64,000 bases of DNA, taken from contig CAVTTQ010000003.1 in NCBI GenBank assembly GCA_963737695.1, positions 186,001 through 250,000 on the forward strand. The letters are read 5' to 3'. Source of the DNA: DATAZK01 sp963737695. Its GTDB lineage: Bacteria > Actinomycetota > Actinomycetes > Frankiales > Frankiaceae. A program made the translations under genes and the position numbers. Under the pieces are notes generated by a model that saw nothing but the letters and a program-made list of their open reading frames with translations, was not told where the DNA came from and did no database searches. Below, piece after piece: positions 29,947 through 37,453 of this stretch (position 1 is the first letter of the stretch; the number at the start of each line of letters is the position of its first letter).

Positions 29947-32190
29947 GTGGCTGTACGCCTGATCATCGGGCTGGTTCTGACGTTCGGCGCGCTGGCGATC
30001 GCCGGGCGCCGGGTGTTCTTCCTCTACCGCATGATCCGTACCGGCACTCCGGCTCCAGGACGCCTCGACGGCATCGGCCGCCGGACCGGCAGCCAGGTCG
30101 TCGAGGTTTTCGGCCAGCGCAAGCTCCTGAAATGGACCGTGCCCGGCCTCGCCCATTTCTTCACGTTCTGGGGCTTCATCATCCTGGCGTTCACGGTCGT
30201 CGAGGCTTGGGGGGCGCTGTTCGATCGCGACTTCTACATCCCCCTCATCGGCAAGATGACCTGGCTCGGCTTCCTGGAAGACCTCTTCGGGACGCTGGTC
30301 ATCCTGTCGCTGGCCTACTTCGCCTTCAACCGGGCCGAGAACAGCCCGGAGCGGCTGGACCGCAAGAGCCGCTTCTACGGCTCACACACCGGACCCGCCT
30401 GGGGCGTGCTGGCGATGATCTTCCTCGTCGTCTTCACCCTGTTCGTCTACCGCGGCGCCCAGATCAACACCGGGCACTTCCCGTTCGGCCCCGACCACCA
30501 CGGCAGCTGGTGGGAGTTCGCCTCCATGGGATTCGCCAAGGCCTTACATCCGCTGGGTCACACGGCCAACGGCGCGATCGAGACGACCTTCATCCTCGCC
30601 AACATCGCCGTGATCACCACCTTCCTGGTGCTCGTCACCTACTCCAAGCACCTGCACATCTTCATCGCGCCGATCAACGTCCTCACCAAACGCGAGCCGA
30701 AGGCGCTGGGCCCGCTGGCCACCACCCCCGACCTCGAGAGCCTGATGGAGGAAGAGGAGCCGGTCATCGGCGTCGGCAAGGTGGAGCATTTCTCCTGGAA
30801 GAACATGCTCGACTTCGCCACCTGCACCGAGTGCGGGCGATGCCAGAGCCAGTGTCCGGCGTGGAACACCGACAAGCCGCTGTCGCCCAAGCTGCTGATC
30901 ATGGATCTGCGTGACCACCTGTTCGCCAAGGCTCCATACCTGCTCGCCAAGGACGGCGGCACCGAGCACGACGTCGCCGGGGCCGAGCCGGAGTCGAAGA
31001 AAAGCGCCCTGCACCACGTGCCGGAATCGGGCTTCGGTCGAGTGCCCGAGGTCGGCAAGGCTCAGGATGACCGCCCGCTGGTGGGCGACCTCGCCTCCGG
31101 GGGCGTCATTGACCCTGACGTGCTCTGGTCCTGCACCACCTGCGGCGCCTGCGTCGAGCAATGCCCCGTCGACATCGAGCATGTCGACCACATCCTTGAG
31201 ATGCGTCGCTACCAGGTGCTGATCGAGTCGGAATTTCCCAGCGAGGCGGGCGTCATGCTCCGTAACCTGGAGAACAACGGCAACCCCTGGGGCGTCAATC
31301 CCAAGAGCCGTAACGAATGGATCCAGGCCCTCCCGTTCGAGGTGCTCGTCCTGGATGCCGGCGACGCCGTCCCTGACGACGTCGAATATCTCTTCTGGGT
31401 CGGCTGCGCCGGCGCCATCGAAGACCGCAGCAAGAAGGTCACCCGCGCCTTCGTCGAACTCCTGCACACCGCCGGAGTCAGCTTCGCGGTCCTGGGTTCG
31501 GGTGAGCAGTGCACCGGCGACCCGGCCAGGCGCCTCGGCAACGAATACCTGTTCCAGGAGCTGGCCAAGGCCAACATCGAGGTGCTGGACGCCGCGGTGA
31601 AGAGCGAGGGCAAGCCGAGCAAGAAGATCGTCGCCACCTGCCCGCACTGCTTCAACGCCCTGGGTCGCGAATACTCGTCGTTGGGCGGCGATTACACCGT
31701 GCTGCACCACACGCAGCTCCTCGGCGAGCTCGTGGCCGAAGGACGCCTCACTCCCGTGACGCCGGTCGAAGGGCTCGTGACCTATCACGACCCGTGCTAC
31801 CTCGGACGGCACAACGAGGTTTACGCGGCCCCGCGCGAAGTCCTGGCGTCCGTCCCAGGCCTGGAGAGCAAGGAGATGCACCGCTGCCGCGAAAGGGGCT
31901 TCTGCTGCGGCGCCGGTGGGGCGCGGATGTGGATGGAGGAGCGCATCGGCAAGCAGATCAACGTCGAGCGGGTGGATGAGGCGCTCGGACTCGACCCGGA
32001 CATGGTGGGCACGGCCTGCCCGTTCTGCATGGTGATGCTCTCGGATGCTGTCACGGCAAAGAAGCAGGCCGGCGAGGCCCGCGAAGGCGTCGAGGTGCTC
32101 GACGTCGCCCAGCTGCTGCTGCGGTCGATCAATGAGCCGCCGCCGCTGGCGGGGGTCGCCGGCGAGGCGACCACGAGCGACGGGGACTGA
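29947..32190 (+). CDS. Membrane-bound Fe-S oxidoreductase with CCG domains
   Basis: About 747 aa. The N-terminal third has five predicted transmembrane helices (for example HFFTFWGFIILAFTVVEAW and VLAMIFLVVFTLFVY) like NarI-type or HdrE-type cytochrome anchors. Two 4Fe-4S motifs follow: CTECGRCQSQCP near 293 and CTTCGACVEQCP near 396. Two CCG-type cysteine domains finish the protein (GCAGAIEDRS region; HDPCYLGRHN with GFCCGAGGARM). This is the architecture of the actinobacterial iron-sulfur-binding reductase I recall as Rv0338c, which probably passes electrons between the quinone pool and an unknown partner. I place the start at GTG 29947 after GGGAGG; the frame is open back to 29857. Confidence 0.88.
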   Translation: MAVRLIIGLVLTFGALAIAGRRVFFLYRMIRTGTPAPGRLDGIGRRTGSQVVEVFGQRKLLKWTVPGLAHFFTFWGFIILAFTVVEAWGALFDRDFYIPLIGKMTWLGFLEDLFGTLVILSLAYFAFNRAENSPERLDRKSRFYGSHTGPAWGVLAMIFLVVFTLFVYRGAQINTGHFPFGPDHHGSWWEFASMGFAKALHPLGHTANGAIETTFILANIAVITTFLVLVTYSKHLHIFIAPINVLTKREPKALGPLATTPDLESLMEEEEPVIGVGKVEHFSWKNMLDFATCTECGRCQSQCPAWNTDKPLSPKLLIMDLRDHLFAKAPYLLAKDGGTEHDVAGAEPESKKSALHHVPESGFGRVPEVGKAQDDRPLVGDLASGGVIDPDVLWSCTTCGACVEQCPVDIEHVDHILEMRRYQVLIESEFPSEAGVMLRNLENNGNPWGVNPKSRNEWIQALPFEVLVLDAGDAVPDDVEYLFWVGCAGAIEDRSKKVTRAFVELLHTAGVSFAVLGSGEQCTGDPARRLGNEYLFQELAKANIEVLDAAVKSEGKPSKKIVATCPHCFNALGREYSSLGGDYTVLHHTQLLGELVAEGRLTPVTPVEGLVTYHDPCYLGRHNEVYAAPREVLASVPGLESKEMHRCRERGFCCGAGGARMWMEERIGKQINVERVDEALGLDPDMVGTACPFCMVMLSDAVTAKKQAGEAREGVEVLDVAQLLLRSINEPPPLAGVAGEATTSDGD

Positions 32191-32439
32191 TCGCTGCCCC
32201 GGGGTCCGCAGTCACGGGAGCAGCCGCAGCCGGAAGCATCGAGCAAACCGGAGGCGGCTGACGGGCCGGCGTCTCAAGCCGCCTTACGTCAGGCCCAGCG
32301 CCAGGAGCGACGCGAGCGGGCCGAGCGGCAGTATCTGGCCCTGGAACAGGCACGACGGGAGCGACGCGGCAACGTACGCCGTGCGCTGCGGGCGGGAGCA
32401 GTTCATCCCACACCTGCGCGCCGTACCACGCTGCTGGTT

Positions 32440-32814
32440 TTGCTGGCGGGCATCGTCGTACTCGCCGTGGTGCTCACGCTGCATTCGGGGCGAAGCGGTC
32501 CCGCGTTGACCACCAGTTGCGCAACTCCCGCGATCGCCCTCAGCTCGGCGGCCACGGGCAGCGGTAACGGGATCTCCTACGCGATCACGGGGCCGGCTGA
32601 CGGCACTTACGTCGTGGCCGTCGATGCGGCCACGGTGACCGTGCAGGGCGACGGAGTCGTCGCGACCCCCAAGGGCGCGTTCGGGGCATCGATCCACCAG
32701 GGCCTCAAAGGATGCGCGGCGAACGGGACGCTTCCCACCCTGGCTGCCGGCCCACACACGGTGCTGCTCTTCCGGGACGGTCAGGAAGTCTCACGCGCCT
32801 CGCTGAGCGGATAG
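32440..32814 (+). CDS. Membrane-anchored hypothetical protein with unclear start
   Basis: From TTG 32440 the frame encodes 124 aa: a hydrophobic helix (LAGIVVLAVVLTL) and a presumably extracytoplasmic domain with two Cys, ITGPADGTYVVAVDAATVTV and GPHTVLLFRDGQEV. Coding character extends upstream in the same frame to 32191: a Pro-rich start, a charged helix (RQERRERAERQYLALEQARR) and basic ARRTT before the helix, as expected of a type II membrane protein. That upstream part has no ATG, GTG or TTG; CTG 32194 is possible. It directly follows, in frame, the TGA of the Fe-S reductase. I do not recognise the family. Confidence 0.55.
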   Translation: MLAGIVVLAVVLTLHSGRSGPALTTSCATPAIALSSAATGSGNGISYAITGPADGTYVVAVDAATVTVQGDGVVATPKGAFGASIHQGLKGCAANGTLPTLAAGPHTVLLFRDGQEVSRASLSG

Positions 32815-32826
32815 CTGCGCCGGTTG

Positions 32827-33402
32827 CTAGTCCGTGCTCGTGCGGCGGTTGTGGCGGTATTCGGACGCCACCGGCCCGGACTGCCCCTGATACTTCGACC
32901 CGAGGTCGGGATGTCCGTAAGGACGCTCCACAGGCTCATCGATCCGCATGAAGGAGATCTGCCCGATCTTCATGCCGGGCCAGAGCCGGATCGGCAGGGT
33001 CGCGACGTTGCTCAGCTCGAGGGTGATCTGGCCGTTGAATCCGGCGTCGATGAAGCCGGCGGTCGCATGGATCAGAATCCCGAGACGGCCGAGGCTGGAC
33101 TTGCCATCGACCCGGGCCACCACGTCATCAGGCAGACCGATGCGTTCGATCGTGCTGCCGAGCACGAACTCTCCCGGATGCAGCACGAAGGGCGAGCCCT
33201 CGGCGATCTCCACCAGCTCGGTGAGGTCGGTGTGCGCTTCGTAGGGATCGATGTATTCAGCGGTGTGGTTTCGAAAGACCCGGATCCCGCGCCCCAGCCG
33301 AACGTCGACACTCGCCGGCTGGATCTGGTCGTCCTCCAGGGGCTCGAGTACGAGCCTGCCCTCGGCGAGCAGCTTTCGCACGGTGCGGTCGGACAGGATC
33401 AT
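32827..33402 (-). CDS. dcd: dCTP deaminase (possibly bifunctional with dUTPase activity)
   Basis: This 191-aa trimeric enzyme deaminates dCTP toward dUMP/dTTP supply. Motifs: MILSDRTVRKLL at the start, LEPLEDDQIQPASVDVRLG, GSTIERIGLPDDVVARVDGKSSLGRLG with the catalytic-loop Ser and Arg residues, HATAGFIDAGFNGQITLEL with the catalytic Glu, and the C-terminal lid YQGQSGPVASEY. Actinobacterial Dcd proteins are often bifunctional (deaminase-dUTPase), but sequence alone does not settle this here. ATG 33402 gives the family N terminus; the frame continues upstream to 33474 without similarity. It converges on the hypothetical membrane protein gene with a 12-bp gap. Confidence 0.95.
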   Translation of the reverse strand: MILSDRTVRKLLAEGRLVLEPLEDDQIQPASVDVRLGRGIRVFRNHTAEYIDPYEAHTDLTELVEIAEGSPFVLHPGEFVLGSTIERIGLPDDVVARVDGKSSLGRLGILIHATAGFIDAGFNGQITLELSNVATLPIRLWPGMKIGQISFMRIDEPVERPYGHPDLGSKYQGQSGPVASEYRHNRRTSTD

Positions 33403-33475
33403 CGCGCTCCCAAACCCAATGATGCGTGCGGCGAATGCTCCCGAGCCTACGAGGCGATGCCCCGATGGCCCCACC

Positions 33476-33503
33476 TTGAGACCAACGCGCCGCCCGCTAT
33501 CCT
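33476..33503 (+). promoter_or_regulatory. Promoter of the tRNA-Gly gene
   Basis: TTGAGA (33476-33481) and TATCCT (33498-33503) are separated by 16 nt. The predicted start near 33510 leaves a short 5' leader before the tRNA at 33522. Confidence 0.7.
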
Positions 33504-33521
33504 GGGCAGGCGCGCCAGCGC

Positions 33522-33595
33522 GCGGGTGTAGTTCAGCGGCAGAACATCAGCTTCCCAAGCTGAGAACGCGGGTTCGATTCCCGTCACCCGCTCCA
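33522..33595 (+). tRNA. tRNA-Gly (anticodon CCC)
   Basis: A complete cloverleaf folds here: acceptor GCGGGTG/CACCCGC with discriminator T and encoded CCA, D arm with AGCGGCA loop, anticodon stem TCAGC/GCTGA with loop TTCCCAA (anticodon CCC), and T arm GCGGG-TTCGATT-CCCGT. It decodes GGG. Length is 74 nt including CCA. It stands alone between dcd and lsr2. Confidence 0.95.
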
Positions 33596-33640
33596 CATGA
33601 AAGAGCGGCCGTCGCGATTGCAATAAGCGGCGGTCCCCCC

Positions 33641-33967
33641 TCAGCCCTGAGCAGCCTCGTACGCCTCGCGCAATTCCCGGCTTACCCGGCCGCGCGTCGA
33701 GACCTCATATCCATTTTCCACGGCCCACGCGCGCACAGTAGCCGGGTCAGCCCCTTGGGCAGCACTGGATCGGCGGGCGCCCGCCCGGCTGCCGCGCACG
33801 CCGCGGCCCGCGGCGATATACGGAGCCAGCGCCTGGCGAAGTGCTTCGGCATTCTTTTCGTTGAGGTCGATCTCGAACGATTTTCCGTCGAGCGCGAAGG
33901 TCACCGACTCAGCCGCCGCGCCACCCGACAGGTCATCTTCAAGCTGAACGATCGTTCGTCTGGACAT
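33641..33967 (-). CDS. lsr2: Nucleoid-associated protein Lsr2
   Basis: This 108-aa actinobacterial H-NS analogue bridges DNA and silences AT-rich genes. The N-terminal oligomerisation domain (MSRRTIVQLEDDLSGG, VTFALDGKSFEIDLNEKNAEALRQAL) is followed by a basic linker (RGVRGSRAGARRSS). The C-terminal DNA-binding domain has VRAWAVENGYEVSTRGRVSRELREAY, whose RGR is the AT-hook-like minor-groove motif. ATG 33967 is supported by a -10 element 6 nt upstream. In mycobacteria lsr2 sits by clpC and lysS; that context is not present here, so this may be one of several copies. Confidence 0.95.
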   Translation of the reverse strand: MSRRTIVQLEDDLSGGAAAESVTFALDGKSFEIDLNEKNAEALRQALAPYIAAGRGVRGSRAGARRSSAAQGADPATVRAWAVENGYEVSTRGRVSRELREAYEAAQG

Positions 33968-33973
33968 TGGGAG

Positions 33974-33979
33974 AGCTTA
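33974..33979 (-). promoter_or_regulatory. Leaderless -10 element of lsr2
   Basis: On the minus strand TAAGCT ends 6 nt before ATG 33967 and no Shine-Dalgarno lies between them. Confidence 0.55.
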
Positions 33980-34028
33980 AACCTTGGGCAGCCGGAACCC
34001 GGCTGTGTCGCGCTAACGAACGATTGTT

Positions 34029-35822
34029 TTATTGGCCGATCTGACCGGATTGGGCTAATAACGCCTCTTCGAAGTCGATGGCGTCCAACGGAGGCGCGAA
34101 GTAATAGCCCTGTCCCTTCGCGCATTCATGGTCCAGCAGCTGTTCGAGTTGCGCTTCCGTCTCGACACCCTCAGCAACGACGTCCAGATTCAAGGCCCGC
34201 GCGAGAGCGACAATCGAATCAACGATGGCCGTGTCAGTCGTCGTGATACCGATTCCGGTCACAAAACTTCGGTCAATCTTCAGCGCCGATACCGGAAAGC
34301 GCTGCAGATAACTCAGGGACGCGTAGCCGGTCCCGAAGTCGTCGAGCGCAATCCGGACACCTTGGGACGTGAGCTTGCGCAAGTCGGCCACGACCGAGTC
34401 GTCGGCGTCGAACAACACGCGCTCGGTCATCTCCAGGCAGAGCCGGCTCGGGTCAATGCCGGCGGCCGCCGCTGCCTCCAGGGCATGACCGGTGAGCGCC
34501 CGGTCGGATGCCTGCCGGCCGGAGACATTGACAGCCATCGAGAAGTCTCCGATTCCGGCAATCTCCTGCCAACGGCCGAGCTGACGGCAAGCCTCCGTCA
34601 GCACCCAGCCACCGATGGGCAGGATCAGATCGCTGTCTTCGAGCACGTCGATGAAGGAGCCCGGCCGCAGCATCCCGCGCTCCGGATGGGCTATGCGCAG
34701 CAGCGCTTCCGCCCCGCTGAGCCGACCGGTATTGAGGTCGATGACCGGCTGGTACTGCAGCCGCAGCCAACCGTTGGCGACCGCGTCACGCGCATCCTGC
34801 TCGATACGTAGCCGCTCGTTCGCCGTCGTGCTCAGGCTCTGGCGAAACACCTCATACCTGCGGCGGCCCCGGCGCTTGGCCTCGAACATCGCCCGGTCGG
34901 CCTGCAGCAGGAGCTGCTCGGGTTCGCTCTCGGGCGACGTCGTCACAGCAATGCCGATGCTGACGCTGAGCTGCAGTGTCGCGTCGTCGTGCTCAGGGAG
35001 TCGGATGACCTCGCCGATGGCTTCCGACACCTGGTCGGCAAGGCGGGTCGCCACACCCGTAACTCCGGTGGCGCCGCGCCGGGCCGCCCGGGCGGCGGTC
35101 ACGATGACGAACTCATCCCCGGCCAACCGGGCTGCCGTGTCCGGGCTGTCAACCAGCGAGTCCAAGCGGCGACCGACCTCGGCCAGCACGTCATCGCCAA
35201 CGCTGTGGCCGTAGGTGTCGTTGATGTCTTTGAAGCGGTCGAGGTCGATGTGGAGAACGACAACGGCGCCGGGTTGGCGGTCAAGGTTGTCGACGGCCAC
35301 CCGAAAGCGGTCCAGCAGCAGGTGTCGGTTTGCCAGCCCGGTCAACGGGTCGTGCAGGGATCGCTCCTCGAGCGTCGCCTGCGCCTGGACCCGGTCGGTG
35401 ACGTCACGCCAGGTGGCGATGACCTCTGCCGCATCGAGCCGGGTTGCTCTGATGTCGAAGTAGCGCCCGCCATCCTCTCCCGGCTGGTGCACCGCCTCCA
35501 GGACGAGTTCGCGCCCATCGATGAGCACCCGGCGGTAGTGGGCGAGCAAGCGGGCAGCGTTGGAGGACCCGAGGTTTGAGACCAGCGTGCCGACCCGCGG
35601 ACTGCCGGGGCGGCCGTTGGCGAAGCTGACGACGAAATCGACGATTTCGCGGGACTCCGGAGAGCGCGTCACCGCGGTCACGACAGCGACGGGGTCGACA
35701 ACACTCCCCAACGCCGTCCGGAAACGGCGCTCATTTCGGCGCGCGGCATCGTCACGCGTCGCTGCATCGTCGCTCAGTGACAGCGCGTACGTCTTCAGAC
35801 CCTGCGGTCCGCTGCCTTGCAT
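34029..35822 (-). CDS. PAS-like/GGDEF/EAL cyclic-di-GMP signalling protein
   Basis: About 597 aa, with no transmembrane helix seen. Residues about 20-155 look like a PAS-type sensory region (FDIRATRLDAAEVIATWRDVTDR at its end). The GGDEF domain follows: DPLTGLANRHLLLDRF, LHIDLDRFKDINDTYGHSVGDDVL, and the signature as AGDEF instead of GGDEF. The EAL domain has EALLRI, MTERVLFD, DDFGTGYASLSYL, LKIDRSF and AEGVETEAQ, all ligands needed for phosphodiesterase activity. So hydrolysis of c-di-GMP is likely; the cyclase half could be active or regulatory. Start uncertain: ATG 35822 follows GGGGGC; GTG 35861 is 13 codons earlier. Confidence 0.88.
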   Translation of the reverse strand: MQGSGPQGLKTYALSLSDDAATRDDAARRNERRFRTALGSVVDPVAVVTAVTRSPESREIVDFVVSFANGRPGSPRVGTLVSNLGSSNAARLLAHYRRVLIDGRELVLEAVHQPGEDGGRYFDIRATRLDAAEVIATWRDVTDRVQAQATLEERSLHDPLTGLANRHLLLDRFRVAVDNLDRQPGAVVVLHIDLDRFKDINDTYGHSVGDDVLAEVGRRLDSLVDSPDTAARLAGDEFVIVTAARAARRGATGVTGVATRLADQVSEAIGEVIRLPEHDDATLQLSVSIGIAVTTSPESEPEQLLLQADRAMFEAKRRGRRRYEVFRQSLSTTANERLRIEQDARDAVANGWLRLQYQPVIDLNTGRLSGAEALLRIAHPERGMLRPGSFIDVLEDSDLILPIGGWVLTEACRQLGRWQEIAGIGDFSMAVNVSGRQASDRALTGHALEAAAAAGIDPSRLCLEMTERVLFDADDSVVADLRKLTSQGVRIALDDFGTGYASLSYLQRFPVSALKIDRSFVTGIGITTTDTAIVDSIVALARALNLDVVAEGVETEAQLEQLLDHECAKGQGYYFAPPLDAIDFEEALLAQSGQIGQ

Positions 35823-36010
35823 GTGCCCCCGAGTCAGGGTGTGACAAATTGGCTCGCGCACAGCTCAGGGCGCGTTCAGCGGTCCCGAGTATGCAAGCGG
35901 GCGGCACCGAAACCGGTGACATTCGCCCGTGTCCGGGCCAAGCTGCGCCCGGTATGACGCTGCGTCGCGGTGACGATGCAATGCGTCAGACGCGACGGCG
36001 CCGCCCGATG

Positions 36011-36733
36011 TCAGCGACTGGTGCCCTCGTACGCCCAAGGCGGCTCACCCATTCGAAGCCGATGGCGCGCTCCGGCAACCGTCGCGTCACGTAGGTCATA
36101 GCCCGCATCGCCCTCCCAGAGCGCGACGACGTCCTGCTTCGCCGGATCGTCCTCGCGGGGGAGAAAAGCGATATGAGTCTCGAAGTAGGGCGGAGTGGCC
36201 TGCTTGGCCGCCGCCAGGACCTCCGCGACCGTCCGCCGCTGCGCCAGATCCCAGAGGGTCATCCAGGTGGGAGGCAGCAGGTCCACCCGGCCCTCATCGC
36301 GGGCGGCGATGGCGTCTGCCGGTCTGACCCACTCGTGCTCAGTGATCTCGCTGCCGTCGACCGTGACACCGCCGGTGCTCGGAGCGGCAACCACGAAAAA
36401 CCACGTCAGGAAACGCTTCGGGCTCTCGGGAGGAGGACACCATTGGGAGTACGGAACAAGGTCCGCGGGATCAACGATCACCCCGGCTTCTTCCACCGTC
36501 TCCCGGGCCGCACCCTGGCGAGCGGCCTCGAGAGAGAGCGGATCGAGGCCGTCCTCGGGATCGATCCGTCCACCTGGAAACACCCAGGCCTGCGGAGCAA
36601 ACGACGCCTTCGCGGTCCGGCGCAGCAAAAGCACTTCAAGACCGGCATCTGCGTCGCGCACCAGAATGACGCTGGCAGCGGGAAATACCTCGGAGGGCGC
36701 CTTTACTGGCTGGTTTTTGGCAGGCTCTGACAC
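36011..36733 (-). CDS. Nudix hydrolase (NUDT19-like, extended Nudix box)
   Basis: This 240-aa protein probably hydrolyses a nucleotide-diphosphate-linked substrate, with CoA derivatives or sugar nucleotides as options. The Nudix box is split by an insertion: VFPGGRIDPEDG then about 14 residues before ARETVEEAGV, which supplies the metal-binding Glu residues. The layout with a long C-terminal helical part (THIAFLPREDD, WEGDAGYDL) resembles the RP2p/NUDT19 group that may act on CoA esters. GTG 36733 is chosen over longer starts (36760, 36796) because a -10 element lies 7 nt upstream and because longer versions would run into the divergent phosphatase gene. Confidence 0.82.
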   Translation of the reverse strand: MSEPAKNQPVKAPSEVFPAASVILVRDADAGLEVLLLRRTAKASFAPQAWVFPGGRIDPEDGLDPLSLEAARQGAARETVEEAGVIVDPADLVPYSQWCPPPESPKRFLTWFFVVAAPSTGGVTVDGSEITEHEWVRPADAIAARDEGRVDLLPPTWMTLWDLAQRRTVAEVLAAAKQATPPYFETHIAFLPREDDPAKQDVVALWEGDAGYDLRDATVAGARHRLRMGEPPWAYEGTSR

Positions 36734-36740
36734 GTGACGG

Positions 36741-36746
36741 ATCGTA
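36741..36746 (-). promoter_or_regulatory. Leaderless -10 element of the Nudix gene
   Basis: On the minus strand TACGAT ends 7 nt before GTG 36733, which supports this short start within the 41-bp divergent gap. Confidence 0.5.
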
Positions 36747-36774
36747 GGCCCGCCTGCCATGGCACCGTGAAGCG

Positions 36775-37401
36775 GTGATCCCTTCCGAGTCCCCACCCGG
36801 GATCCTGGTGGTCTGCACCGGCAACGTCTGCCGATCGCCGATGGCCGAAGCCCTCTTGCGTCACCACCTGAATGCCACCGAGCTTTCGCTGCCGGTCAGC
36901 TCGGCCGGCACCCTGGGCTGGAACTCGGCCGGAGCCACCGATCACACCGTCACCGCCCTGCAGGAGCGGGGGGTCTCGCTGCAAAGCCATGTGAGTCGTC
37001 GCATGAATGCCGGCCTGATTTCGGCGGCCAGCCTCGTGGTCACGATGACCAACGACCATGCCGATGCGGTACGCAATCACTACGCGGATGCGGCCCCCCG
37101 CACTTTTGTGCTCGGACAGCTGGTGCGACTCGGCGAGCGCCGCGGTCCACGCGGCGAACTCGATTTCGATCGCTGGCTCGCGGAGGTCGACCAGCTGCGC
37201 GACCCGGCCCGCCGGCGCGCGCTCCCCCGCGATGAGATTCGTGATCCGCTGGGCGAGCCACTCGAGGCCTACCAGCTGCTCGCCGCGCAGCTCGACGATC
37301 TGACCGGCCGGCTGGCCCACCTGATCGCCGGCCCGAAGTCGGCGAATTCGGCTCCCGGTATGGCAGCCGTCTCAGCCGTCGGTCAAGATGGCCTGAACTG
37401 A
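36775..37401 (+). CDS. Low-molecular-weight protein tyrosine phosphatase family protein
   Basis: This 208-aa protein has the phosphatase loop VVCTGNVCRSPMAEALL with Cys14 and Arg20 (CX5R) and the general-acid loop near the C terminus as DEIRDPLGEP. It is longer than the roughly 155-aa enzymes because of an insertion at about 110-150 (GERRGPRGELDFDRWLAEVDQLRDPARRRALPRD region). Such proteins dephosphorylate tyrosine in cell-envelope kinases, or act as arsenate reductases; the DP motif fits the phosphatase. The start is GTG 36775, divergent from the Nudix gene. Confidence 0.85.
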   Translation: MIPSESPPGILVVCTGNVCRSPMAEALLRHHLNATELSLPVSSAGTLGWNSAGATDHTVTALQERGVSLQSHVSRRMNAGLISAASLVVTMTNDHADAVRNHYADAAPRTFVLGQLVRLGERRGPRGELDFDRWLAEVDQLRDPARRRALPRDEIRDPLGEPLEAYQLLAAQLDDLTGRLAHLIAGPKSANSAPGMAAVSAVGQDGLN

Positions 37402-37453
37402 ACCAAGCTAGAACCTCGTTGCAAACGCCTTTCATCTGACTGCTGGAGTGCCC

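Noticed and set aside
32188..32190. Selenocysteine or programmed readthrough at the Fe-S reductase stop
   Set aside because: No SECIS-like hairpin is apparent and the reductase ends at its normal length after the CCG domains; the downstream frame is reported separately as an open question.
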